The notes beneath the pieces are model-generated. The model did not search any database. It saw only the letters and a list, made by a program, of their open reading frames with translations, and was not told where the DNA came from. Below, in pieces: positions 21,559 through 31,510 of a DNA stretch of 64,000 nucleotides. Positions within the stretch are counted from its first letter, which is position 1. The number at the start of each line of letters is the position of its first letter. Source of the stretch: Pelobates cultripes (taxonomy: Eukaryota > Chordata > Amphibia > Anura > Pelobatidae); assembly GCA_933207985.1 (NCBI GenBank), contig OW240915.1, forward strand, positions 106,233,271-106,297,270. Direction: 5' to 3'. The position numbers and the translations under genes are program-made.

Positions 21559-23920
21559 GATGTAATCATGACAAATTGCAGGATATATTCCTGTACCCAT
21601 GATAAACTCTATATAACATGTCTTTAACTAGTCAGAGGACAGATACATCAAAATTTAAAGGTTTCCAGCTGCATCAATTGGTTGCATAAAATACTCTATG
21701 TTGGGGAGTTTTTACAGAGGTCACCCCTTAGGCTAATCAGAGTTACTCACCTTATCCCTGTCTTAAACACTTAGCACAGTCGCGTATATGGTGAATGTGA
21801 TAAAAAAAGATTAAAATATTGAAATATTAGTACATTGGTATTGTAATAATAACTGTTTTCATTATCTCCACCATTAGCCAAGTGTACCTAATATACCTTG
21901 TTCTTCCTGTTGGTAGGTTGTATGTGTATATTTTATGCAAACATATAAAGTGAAAAAGAAATGAATTCTATTTAATAAGCTATAACCAATATTCATTATC
22001 ATAATGTTAAACTACAGATATTCTTAAATTATTTTTAAAGGAATGCATTTTTTTCAAGTTATTAATATTCATTTTATCCATGCAGTCCCAAGGCTCAGCT
22101 AGGTGGCTAGTTTGTGTACTAGTTCAGTTATGAAATGTCTTAAAATTTGGAGATTTATCAGATGAAAGTTGGAAGGAATTATCACTTTTAGTGATTAATT
22201 ATTTATTAATCGGGCATTCTCACAGAAAATGATCATTGCAGAAGGTGCTTTTTTAAGAATAAAATGTTTCCTAATAACAAGCTGAAATCAATTAATTTAG
22301 CTTCCACAAACAGCCTTGACTCCCATGCTCCCAAAAACAACCCCAGCTTTTACATACACAGCCTTGCATGCACGCACTCATGCACATACACAACCTTCCA
22401 AACACATGGTTTCCACTCATACATTCTCCACACATAAAAACTTCATTACGCATACACAGAATACCCACGTGTAACCATCAACGCAAGCAGATTCGTGGAG
22501 AGATAGTGGGGAATTTTAGTCAAGTTGAAAATGATACTTATGATTGTTTTTCTGAATTTTGATTAAAAACATCACAATGTTAAAACCAGCTCAGAATTAT
22601 CATTTGTGAATGCCTTATTTTTTTTTTTTCACCTCAGCTGTCAAGTCTAATTAGAAAAATGTCCTCAACTCCTGTGTCTCTGAAAATATTTGCTGATAAA
22701 TAAATTATTAGTTTGACTGTTTTACATTTTAATAACGCATAAAGCCAAAACGTAAAACTAATTTGTATACAATGTGTAAAAACTGCTCTCACTGCACAGA
22801 AAAGCAGAAATAATCCTTAGACAAGTGCATTGTACATCGATAAACAAAACAACTCTGACTTATTATCTTCAATGAAGGTTAATGACTCAGTTCAACACAA
22901 AAATTATAATTTAACATTGAGACGGCATTTTATTGGAAATAAGTAATTTCAATAGGAAATAAGTAATACATCTCTTCATTACACAGGTTAATAATTACCA
23001 TTGAATAATTTAACATAAAATGTTTGTAGAAAATTGCTATGTGAATACAAAGACAATGGTAATACATTAAGGTCAAAATTAACTAATTCAAAGCAAATCA
23101 AGTACTAGAATTTGGAAGAAATCCTCAAAATTAATAAAACCAAAAATTGCCTTAAATTACTTGAATTGATCTGATTTAGAGATTAATTGGCACAAATATG
23201 ACCCAAAATGGGTGGACTGGCTAAGAAATTACTATGGAGTGAAATGTGAAAAAATTCCAAATTAGTGTCACAGTTTAAATTTTAAAAAAGCAAATGGCTT
23301 TGGGATGTATTAACAGTGATCAGGCACAGTTTTAAATACACAAAATAACAAAAGTAAATCCTAAGATTACCTATTAACTAGAGCCAAGAATATGTTGAAA
23401 TTGATCTCTCTAACCCATAAATCTCCACCCCATGTGCTGGTATTCTGGGATCCACTGATGTACGAGGATACCTGCAGGTTCCTCACTATAAATCCCTAGT
23501 TAATAGTAGATGCTGAGAACTGAATTGATTTAATTTTATTTTAGTAAATTATAGAGAAAGAGATCATGTAGGAAACAAGTATGCAGCCGTGACTTACCAA
23601 CTCTGTGTTGTCATGAACTGTGGCCTCACAGCCAGATTCTGTCTTCTTATTAGTTCTATGGTATTTCAAAGCTGTGCTAAGGAGAAAGATAGCAGATAAT
23701 AAGAGGATACTGATCTTTGGCTGAGCTGATTACATTGTCAGTGTACATCTAACAAGTACGTTTCTTTGTGAAGATGGTGTGTGGCTAAGGGGGTGGAGTT
23801 ACCCTGCAAACCTATTTTATTTTTATTTTTTTAATCATTTTTACCTTTACTAAAGAGTCTTCATTCAATCTAAACTATTTTAAGAGATCTATGGCAGTAC
23901 ACCTCAATACAGAATGCACC
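21559..23920. other. AT-rich DNA with TAAT-rich blocks
   Basis: About 2.4 kb with no coding frame or repeat shared with the rest of the window. Blocks at 22150-22300 and 22560-23050 are rich in TAAT/ATTA words. A string at 23570-23650 (minus) has an open frame and a GTAAGTCA donor, but too little to call an exon. Confidence 0.35.
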
Positions 23921-23929
23921 TGTCATATA

Positions 23930-24690
23930 TAAAATACAGAATCCAGCACACTCGCTTATTCACAAAACAATGATTTTAAATCTTAGAGATTGTAATAGTT
24001 TTATTTAAAAACACCTCACCTAGGCAAAAAATAATGGGGTTTTAGTTACATTATATGATCATATATTGCATAAGCCTGCCACACCATCAATGTACCCCAA
24101 TCTTGGCAGGTCCTACTCTAGCAGCCTTATGCTTGCTCTTATGAGATTAATCCACTTACTTGGGAAATACTTCCTTCCTGAGACTCTCTGCAAGTCAAGG
24201 CCAAATAGGGTCTTGGAATGAGGCACCTGTGACAGGGAGGGGTGCAAAACCAAGTAGTTGGCCTGAACTCCCAAATATACAAACAAAACTAAGAGGATTG
24301 CACTCACCTGAACATGCATACATTTAGGGTGCTGCTGGGGCCAAAATATACAAAATACAGAATCTAGCGCATTCTCTTATTCACTAAACAATGATTTCAA
24401 ATCTTAGAGATTGTAATAGTTTTATTTAAAAACAACTCACCTAGGCAAAACATAATGGGGGTTTAGTTACAATATACGATAATATATTGCATAGGCCTGC
24501 CACACCGTCAATGTACCCCATTGTTGGCAGGTCCTATCCTAGCAGCCTAATGCTAGGATAGGACCTGCCAACAATGGGGTACTTTGTATAGTGAATAAGC
24601 GAGTGCGCTGGATTCTGTATTTTGTATATTTTGGCCCCAGCAGCACCCTATAATGTTTGCATGTTCAGGTGAGTGCAGCCCTCTTGGTTT
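23930..24690. repeat. Interspersed repeat R2, two tandem copies
   Basis: Copy 1 at 23930-24320 and copy 2 at 24355-24690 share CTTATTCAC, TTTAAATCTTAGAGATTG-like text, CTCACCTAGGCAAAA, AAGCCTGCCACACC and GGCAGGTCCTA. Copy 2 contains an inverted end (TAGGATAGGACCTGCCAAC). Further copies are at 28724-29020, inverted at 29035-29404, and at 34690-34810. Class unknown. Confidence 0.75.
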
Positions 24691-24691
24691 T

Positions 24692-24696
<5 letters not shown>

Positions 24697-24730
<34 letters not shown>
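24697..24730. repeat. (TA)n microsatellite
   Basis: TA repeats just before the assembly gap. Confidence 0.95.
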
Positions 24731-24733
<3 letters not shown>

Positions 24734-24738
24734 TGTGT

Positions 24739-24838
24739 NNNNNNNNNNNNNNNNNNNNNNNNNNNNNNNNNNNNNNNNNNNNNNNNNNNNNNNNNNNNNN
24801 NNNNNNNNNNNNNNNNNNNNNNNNNNNNNNNNNNNNNN
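24739..24838. other. Assembly gap (100 N)
   Basis: Exactly 100 N, beginning 8 bp after the (TA)n tract. Confidence 0.99.
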
Positions 24839-25110
24839 ATACCCAGAGATCCCTCTTTTGGTGCTCCCATAGCCTGTCTCGCTGGGCATCACCTGCAGTT
24901 TAATTGTTTTGTGTATACATACAAGGTTTACCCCCTACTTAGGGTTCTGTGGACATACTATAGATTCCGATTATTAGGAATCTTATATCTTTTTGTGAAC
25001 CACTGGATTGGACAACAGTCATCTTTTCTAAAGATGTTACAGAGGGCGGAGAGTCTGCTCCCAAGAGACTGACCAGGCATTGGATTAAAGGTAAGTTTTA
25101 GAGCCTACAT
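24839..25110. other. Unassigned spacer
   Basis: No gene recognised between the assembly gap and the satellite-bearing element. Confidence 0.4.
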
Positions 25111-25412
25111 GCAGGGCCCGTGCAAGGATTTCTGCCATCCTAGACAAAGATCCATTTTGCCGCCCCCTCATGTCACTTACTCGCTGACAGACACACACAC
25201 ACTCGCTGACTGACTGACTGAGACACACACTCACTGACATACATACTCTCACTCACTGCCTCTCTGTGAGAGGCGGCCGGAGAGTCAGGTGAGTAACAGT
25301 CTGTTCCACCCTCTGCCAGCCCAGCCACCCCATCACCCTCTGCCATCACTATCACCGTCTGCCATCCTATCACCCTCTGCCATCCACCTTCTGCCATCCC
25401 TATCACCCTCTG

Positions 25413-25970
25413 TATTAACAAAAGAAAGATAGGCACACCCGATTAATAGCCATTTACGGTGGACTAAGAAAACTAGTACACAAAAGGTGCTCACTCCAAA
25501 AGCTCCATTTCCAAAGAGCTACTACTGTAATCATATAATAATGAAAGGAGGAGCACAACCAATAAAAATTCAAAAAACGTAATGAGAAGAGGGTGAAGCA
25601 TGCTCCCTTGATAAAGGCGGATAGCGTCGAAACGTTGGGGGCTATTTTGTGTTTGACATCTTCACCTTCTTCTCATGTTCCTTGATAGGGTCTGTGTTTG
25701 GTATGTATTTTCTGGTTCACTATCTTATACAGGTATCATAACATTGCTCTGTTGCACCAATGGTTACACCACGTATTGTTGATTTATTTAGATCAGAATT
25801 TTCTTATTTTTGATCTTTTTTTCTTTGGTCCTAGTCATTGCTTACATATTGGGTAGATATGTTTAAGTATATTGACACTCTATGATGTCCTTGTTGATAC
25901 TTGTTATATGTGTGCCTGTAAATAAAGTTTTTTGCATTTTTATTGGTTGTGCTCCTCTTTTCATTATTAT
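25413..25970 (+). mobile_element. Small PLE unit inserted in minisatellite
   Basis: 558-bp insertion bordered by 17-bp ATCCCTATCACCCTCTG on both sides (25396-25412 and 25971-25987). Because the surrounding array also contains this unit, the duplication is suggestive, not decisive. Its interior ends are inverted: GGAGGAGCACAACCAAT near the left and ATTGGTTGTGCTCCTC near the right. It contains a hammerhead-like fold and no ORF. Confidence 0.65.
25602..25642 (+). ncRNA. Hammerhead-like ribozyme motif
   Basis: Stem I GCTCCC/GGGGGC (one wobble), GAA intact, stem III A-CG-T with H17 = T. The CUGANGA box reads TTGATAA, so C3 and G8 are changed as in the other PLE copies here, and catalysis is doubtful. 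Confidence 0.45.
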
Positions 25971-26184
25971 ATCCCTATCACCCTCTGCCAGTCCAGCCAC
26001 TTCCATCACTTTCTGCCAGTCCAGCCACCTCCATCACTCTCTGCCAATCCTATCACCCTCTGCCAGTCCAGCCACCCCAACACCCTTTGCCAGTCCAGCC
26101 ACCCCAGCACCCTCTGCCAGTCCAGCCACCTCCATCACTCTCTTCCAATCCTATCACCCTCTGCCAGCCAAGCCAAGCAGCAAT

Positions 26185-26480
26185 TACCTAGAACACCTGC
26201 CTTGCAAAGATTTCTCATCGAGCTGCTTTGGGAAGTCTGTGATTGTACAGACACAGAATGTCTGGTGGGGTTAGAAGGGGGGGAGAGCTTGCAAAGGTTT
26301 AGCAAACTGTTTTAAAAAATTTTTTAAACTTGTATTTTATCGATTTTTTTTTTTTTTTTGCGTGAGAACGACATAGAGAACGACAAAGGATCTACAGCTT
26401 TTACAAGCTGGTTTTAGATATACAGCAAGCAAAAATGCTTAATTAAACATATGCATGTTTGCATATGGGCTATATCTATA
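26185..26480. repeat. Interspersed repeat R3 (copy 2)
   Basis: Matches 7470-7720 over CACCTGCCTTGCAAAG, CATCGAGCTGCTTTGG and GGGGTTAGAAGGGG. Ends in (TA)n at 26476-26516. Confidence 0.6.
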
Positions 26481-26515
<35 letters not shown>

Positions 26516-26517
<2 letters not shown>

Positions 26518-26991
26518 CTTGGTTGCTTCATCTAAGTGTCGCTTCTAAGTGTGTAGTTGGAGATATTCTGGAGAGTTTTACAGAAGCTTCAACTGTCTAA
26601 GAGTTGTGCTAAGAGCTTTCTTTTCTACTGTTACAGGTAAGATTCATCTGTAGGAAAAGGTTACTGATTGCACAAGGTTTGAATTCCTGTTGGTAATTAT
26701 AAGGCATTTGATTAGATTACTTGCTGTTGATTGCTGTTTAAATTAGCTATTGTTTGCAAATAAGCAGAGGCCTACCCAGGTGTTAAACATTCCTAGTGGG
26801 TGGGATTTTAGGAGTTATATAAGGCTTGTTGTCATTAGCTTGGCTAATATAGCTTGGTTGCTTCATCTAAGTGTTGCTTCTAAGTGTGTAGTTGGAGATA
26901 TTCTGGAGATAAACTGGAGGTAATCTGAGGTATTCAGTGGGATAAATAAAAAGTTAAGACTTGTTTGATTTAAATTATTCTCCTCATTGGA
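26516..26991 (+). promoter_or_regulatory. CR1 LINE 5'UTR with duplicated monomer
   Basis: The block TAGCTTGGTTGCTTCATC ... GTTGGAGATATTCTGGAG occurs at 26516-26573 and again at 26850-26908, about 335 bp apart, directly before the CR1 ORF1. The second CR1 copy (52460-52930) shows the same arrangement. Tandem 5' monomers act as promoters in some LINEs; that role is inferred here. Confidence 0.6.
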
Positions 26992-27917
26992 ATGGCAGAC
27001 TTGGTTCAGTGTAAAAGTTGCTATGCATTTGTTTCACGTTCCACTTTTTGGAGGTTTGGTTGTTGTCTAATCTGTAGACAGTTCTCTATCTTGCGGCAGG
27101 AGATTGTATTTTTGAAGTCTGAGATTTGTAAATTATCTGGTGAACAAACTCAGACTGGAACTGCTGCAAAGCCACTGCCGCAGAGACATACTAGGAATGG
27201 CAGATGGATTACTGTAGGATCTGGTAGACTTAGAGTTGTGGATAAAAGGCATTTTGTACAGTCTGTTGCTCTTCATAATTCATTTTCTGCACTTTCAGAG
27301 TATAATGGTGTTGTGGAGAGAGGCACTGTGGCTAGTGGTGTTGTGGAGAGAGGCACTGAGGCTAGTGGTGTTGTGGAGAGAGGCACTGAGGCTAGTGGTG
27401 TTGTGGAGAGAGGCACTGAGGCTAGTGGTGTTGTGGAGAGAGGCACTGTGGCTAGTGGTGTTGTGGAGAGAGGCACTGAGGCTAGTGGTGTTGTGGAGAG
27501 AGGCACTGAGGCTAGTGGTGTTGTGGAGAGATGCACTGAGGCTAGTGGTGTTGTGGAGACCGGCTTGGAGACTATGGTGAGGCCTAACAGAAAGCAGTTG
27601 TTGTTGGGGGATTCCATTATAAGAGGTGTGGAGATGTGAGGTGTCTTCCCGGAGCTACTGCTCACAGATACAGGAGACGTATCTGTAATTTTGTTAAGCA
27701 AGCAAAGCAGGAAGGGAAATTGGATGTACTTGTCCATCTAGGGACAAATGACTTGGCTTGCAATGAGGTTTCAGAGGTTAAGGAAGTTTTTAGTGTTTTT
27801 GCCAACGATATACGGCAGGTTGCTTCCACACTGTCATTCTCTGAAGTTCTGCCTGTGCATAACACTCAGAACGACAGGCGGATGCGTATTAGGGACTTTA
27901 ATTTGTGGCTTGGTGAA
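26992..27917 (+). pseudogene. CR1 LINE ORF1 with SGNH-hydrolase-like domain (copy 1)
   Basis: ORF1 of a CR1 LINE, a protein that accompanies the element RNA. The N-terminus has paired cysteines, CKSC (residues 7-10) and CCLIC, a likely zinc-binding fold, then a coiled segment. From 27308 the frame contains eight in-frame copies of a 30-bp unit encoding GVVERGTEAS. After it comes LLLGDSIIRG, which is block I (GDS) of SGNH/GDSL esterases known from CR1 ORF1s. A one-base shift near 27636 moves the frame, after which VHLGTNDL (block III) is read. The copy is cut at about 27917 by an insertion beginning CAGTGGTGTATCCTGG, so the C-terminal catalytic Asp/His region is missing. Confidence 0.8.
27308..27548 (+). 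repeat. 30-bp coding minisatellite in CR1 ORF1
   Basis: Eight tandem units, nearly identical (GAG/GTG change converting Glu to Val in some). The length is a multiple of three, so the reading frame is kept. Confidence 0.95.
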
Positions 27918-28722
27918 TGCAGTGGTGTATCCTGGTTTTGTGCTGCCCTAGGCAGGACAAAACTCAGGTGCCTCCCCCTCCCCCCCGTGCCAGCCCCACC
28001 CAACCCTTCCCCCCGCCCCGCCTTCTAAATACACACACACATTCACTGACAGATACACATACGCACGCTAACAGACACACACACACTCACTAACAGACAC
28101 ACACACACTCACTCTAACAGACACACACACACTCTAACAGACACACACACACACTAACAGACACACACTGACACACACACACACTCTAACAGACACACAC
28201 ACAGTCAGACACACACATACACACAGTCAGACACACACCAGCCCACCAGCCCAGACACACACACACACACCAATCAGGACAACACAAACCGTCATACCCA
28301 AACACACACACACAGTCAGACACACACACACACACGACATGAATGGGACTACTGACTCACGCACTGAGCACACCAACAGACACACACAGTCAGATGACAC
28401 ACCCAACAGACACACACTAACCCACTAGCAGACACACTAGCAGACACACTCACACAGTCAGACACACTCACACACACACACACACCAACAAACACACACA
28501 TTAACAGACACACCAACAAACACACACACCACATTAACACATGAGCCATTTACCTCCTTACCTTCTTTAGGAATGCTGGGGAAGAGGGGTTCCTCATCTC
28601 CCCAGGTCCAGTGGCTGCTGGCGGTGTCGTGCTTGGGCGGCGGGCTTAGGCACCTCCTCTGAGCCACCAGCCCCCAAGGCTGTAAAGTAGTGGGTGAGGC
28701 TGGGAGCCGGAAGATGACGCCA
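27918..28722. mobile_element. hAT-like element carrying an ACAC satellite
   Basis: Starts CAGTGGTGTATCCTGG, a typical hAT-type terminus, followed by GTGCTGCCCTAGGCAGG, then an ACACACAGTCAGAC / ACTCTAACAGACAC array at 28030-28550 and a GC-rich segment ending GGAGCCGGAAGATGACG, half of the TGACGTCA palindrome. The right end is replaced by repeat R2 at 28724. No transposase. Confidence 0.55.
28030..28550. repeat. ACAC-rich satellite array
   Basis: About 520 bp of variable 13-16 bp units such as ACACTCTAACAGAC and ACACACAGTCAGAC. ORFs across it are artefacts. Confidence 0.95.
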
Positions 28723-28723
28723 A

Positions 28724-29404
28724 ATAATGGGGGTTTAGTCACATTATATGATCATACATTGCATAAGCCTGCCACAACGTCAATGTACCCCATCTTTGGC
28801 AGGTCCTACACTAACAGCCTAATGTCTGCTCTTATGAGATTAACCCACTTACTTGGGGAAAGAAATTCCATCTGGGGCTCTCTGCAGTACAAGGCTAAAT
28901 AGGGCCCTGGGATGAGGCACCTGTGACAGGGAGGGGTGCAAAACCAAGGAGTTGGCTAGACTCCCAAATATATACATAAAACAAGAGGGGTTTGGCTGCC
29001 CTCACCTGAACACATGCTAACTGGTTTTATGGCAGGCTTGGGAGTCTGGGCCAACTCCTTGGTTTTGCACCCTCCCCTGTCATAGTGCCTCATCCTAGGC
29101 CCTATTTAGCCTTGTACCGTAGAGGAGCCCTAGATGGGAATTTTTTCCCAAGTAAGCTAATCTCAAGAGCAGCATTGTATTGTTATGTGGACCTGCTAAA
29201 GCGATGGGGTATACTTGGACGCTGTAAGTGGCGGGCTTTATAAATGTATGATCATATAAAATGTAAATCTTGGGAAACCCCCTACTTATTTCGCCTTTGG
29301 TGGATTACTTGCAGGGTGTTTCTAAAAAAACTTCAAAGGGAAAATCTCTTTTCAACATTGAAGTTGCTGTTTAGTGGATAGGTGAGTGCGCTGGATCTTG
29401 TGTA

Positions 29405-29405
<1 letters not shown>
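28724..29405. repeat. Interspersed repeat R2, inverted pair
   Basis: Forward copy 28724-29020 and inverted copy 29035-29405. GAGGGGTGCAAAACCAAGG opposes CCTTGGTTTTGCACCCTC. The unit ends GTGAGTGCGCTGGATC, also seen at 34786 and 24600. Confidence 0.75.
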
Positions 29406-29432
<27 letters not shown>

Positions 29433-29436
<4 letters not shown>

Positions 29437-30606
29437 ACGGTACCCTCAGCATGAAATGTACAAACCGCCATTTAGTGAATGCTCCCCTCTCGCAATAGCA
29501 TAGGCTGCATGCGTATCCAGTACAATCATGCGAACCGCAAGCAAGGAACACTGCAAACTCACGAACGGGATCCATACGGGCACTTCACTCCACGAGCTCC
29601 AAACTCACGAATCGCCAATATTAGCCAAACGCAGATATCTCCCAAGCGGGTAATAATCCCATCCAGCAGTCTCTAGTTGTCGGTAATAAATGCCCCCAAT
29701 AACGAGAGCAAGCTCCGCATTGAGGGTAAAACAAGAACTCTCTTTACTGTGGGGTACCTGCCCGTATTTATGCAGGTCTCCCACTTGGTGGACACTCCCC
29801 TAGGGGACCAAATGGGAGACTGTGACAATAGACAGACATATGGCAAGCCAGGAACCACAGACACAGAACATTCCCACAATGCATTAGTATTCCCTCCCCT
29901 CTGCCCTGGAGATAATTGAGAAGAAATTCAATTATCTCCAGGACAGAGGCAAATCGCCATTTTAAATTCAACACAGCAAAACATATGAAAATCTATAACT
30001 TTACTTTTGTCGAATGCTACCCATTCGTATCACGTATCCACAGATAGCCTGGATCTGAGTGCATATTATTGGAGAATAGCGCTCAGATCCCATACGCACA
30101 GTTCAATCGCCATGGAGTCAAAGTCTATTACAGTCTTTCGGTATGCGATTGACTCCATAAGACGGCTATCTGGGGTAAGTCCATTCGTGTGTTTAAACCT
30201 CCCGAACGGCCGGTGTTCGCATCCTTCTGTTGATTGAGAAGGGAGGTCGGCGGCTTCAGCAGTGTTCGGCAGAAAAAGTGTCCGTTTTCAGTTCCATGAA
30301 ATCCATGCCGAGCACCGGTGGTCTTTCGCATGGTTTAAAATGGCCGCCGCCTCGTGGTCAACATACGAATGACGACCACCCTGTATTCAGTTTTTAATTG
30401 AGAAGTGTCTGCGGTTAACCACAACATTCTAATTGGGATCAAGAGGTTAACCAGCAGCACACTTCTCTTCTGGGTGGCCGTCCGTTCGGTAGTTTTGTTC
30501 GGTGGAAAAGTCAATTCACTGAACAGGGGCATACGAACAGGTAATTCCACGAACAAGGTAAAAATAGACGAACCAGCAATCTTAGTCTATACAGATGGAT
30601 CTGTCA
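29433..30606 (-). repeat. Solo LTR (retrovirus-like or Ty3)
   Basis: About 1.17 kb, bounded on the plus strand by TGTTACGG and CTGTCACA, a partial inverted repeat with TG/CA ends. It lies between two (TA)n tracts that were probably one. Read on the minus strand, a GCATAAATACGGG TATA-like box lies near 29775. A weak internal foldback (GGAGATAATTGA/TCAATTATCTCC) lies at 29910-29940. No coding region is attached. Family uncertain; a related stretch is at 20820-21558. Confidence 0.5.
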
Positions 30607-30628
30607 CACACATATATATATATATATA
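30607..30628. repeat. (TA)n tract
   Basis: Short TA tract between the solo LTR and the PLE. Confidence 0.9.
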
Positions 30629-30708
30629 AGAAAGCAAACTCTGGCACTCTTCCTTTAAATCCAAAATAAAGTACAGAAATTACCCGGGTGCTTCCAAGCC
30701 TCGGTATG

Positions 30709-30917
30709 TATAATCAATGAAGGAGCACTCCAAGGGATTTTTCAAACTTGTTTATAATCCGGTGTTGAAAAAATCAGTCATCAACGTTTCGACCCAATAG
30801 GGTCTTTATCAAGATAACAACAACCTCAAATTAATGTGCATATATACAAAAATACAAATGAATCTAACTTACCCCACCTGAGAAGTGAAGCCCGCTCACC
30901 AAGTGCGCCCACAATTG
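30709..30917 (-). repeat. PLE pseudo-LTR, left inverted copy
   Basis: About 200 bp that is the inverted match of 34447-34647: AATCAATGAAGGAGCACTCC here opposes GGAGTGCTCCTTCATTGATT there, and CTCACCAAGTGC opposes GCACTTGGTGAG. It overlaps the start of the upstream ORF. PLEs are known for such terminal repeats in direct or inverted orientation. Confidence 0.8.
30777..30818 (-). ncRNA. Hammerhead-like motif in left pseudo-LTR
   Basis: Mirror of 34538-34579, reading on the minus strand with stem I GTTATC/GATGAC, stem II GACCC/GGGTC and GAAACG. Confidence 0.5.
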
Positions 30918-31510
30918 GCAGGCACAATCCAGAATTTTGTCGTAAATGGACTGGTATAGCTAATAAATGTGCCCTGGATTGGATGTTGATTACAGTGGAA
31001 GAGGTTAGAAATGAATTGGTTATGGTGAAAGAGTCTATTAACAAATTGGAATCTACCAATTCATCTCTGATTACGGCATCAACTTCAGCTCAACAGATGA
31101 TTAAACTACAAGATGAGGTTATGAGATACAGGAATGACCTTATTAGATTTAAGAAACAGAAGCTTGAAAGGGTTAATTATGATTATACCCATCACCAAGT
31201 TTACCATTGGCTGAGTGGTGAGAGACGTAGACCCCAATTTCAACGTCAGAAAATCAGGGTGAGGAAACCACAGTTTATGTCTATTGACACCAGTTCAGCC
31301 GAGTCAGCTTCTGAATCTGAAGGTATTAGGATGGACAGATTGTCCACCTCCCAGGTTCCCGTACAAACTTTTTTAGAGGGGGACCAACACTCCAACGACC
31401 CACCTTTAACATCAATTCATTTAAGAGGAAAAGTAGACCCCGACCTATCAGGAGGGGACAAAGGGGGAAGATCCATAAATCTCAGATCCAAACCACCAAA
31501 GAGGAAATGA
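30836..31510 (+). CDS. PLE upstream ORF, coiled-coil protein
   Basis: 224-residue ORF just before the PLE reverse transcriptase. I do not recognise a named domain. Residues about 50-110 (ITVEEVRNELVMVKES, LQDEVMRYRNDLIRFKKQ) have the heptad pattern of a coiled coil. The rest is basic and Ser/Pro-rich, ending SKPPKRK. It resembles the size and composition of ORF1-like RNA-binding proteins of retroelements, but that role is inferred. The predicted start lies inside the left pseudo-LTR; an internal Met could be used. The stop TGA (31508-31510) overlaps the next ATG as ATGA. The frame is open throughout, suggesting a young copy. Confidence 0.7.
   Translation: MHIYKNTNESNLPHLRSEARSPSAPTIGRHNPEFCRKWTGIANKCALDWMLITVEEVRNELVMVKESINKLESTNSSLITASTSAQQMIKLQDEVMRYRNDLIRFKKQKLERVNYDYTHHQVYHWLSGERRRPQFQRQKIRVRKPQFMSIDTSSAESASESEGIRMDRLSTSQVPVQTFLEGDQHSNDPPLTSIHLRGKVDPDLSGGDKGGRSINLRSKPPKRK

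Larger units (their letters stand above)
25112..26180. mobile_element. Satellite-bearing element (copy with CCCTCTGCCA array)
   Basis: Begins CAGGGCCCGTGCAAGG, resembling the CAGGGC terminus of 46377-48739, followed by GCCGCCCCCTCATG, a CACACACTCGCTGAC stretch and a minisatellite of about 21 bp (CCCTCTGCCAGTCCAGCCACC-type) at 25300-26175. The minisatellite is interrupted by the PLE unit at 25413-25970. A matching right terminus was not found. Confidence 0.5.

Noticed and set aside
23570..23660. Possible minus-strand exon with a GTAAGTCA donor
   Set aside because: Only about 60 open bases, weak acceptor, and no recognisable protein.
27273..27737. 154-codon antisense ORF rich in STTPLASVP
   Set aside because: Shadow of the CR1 ORF1 minisatellite on the opposite strand.
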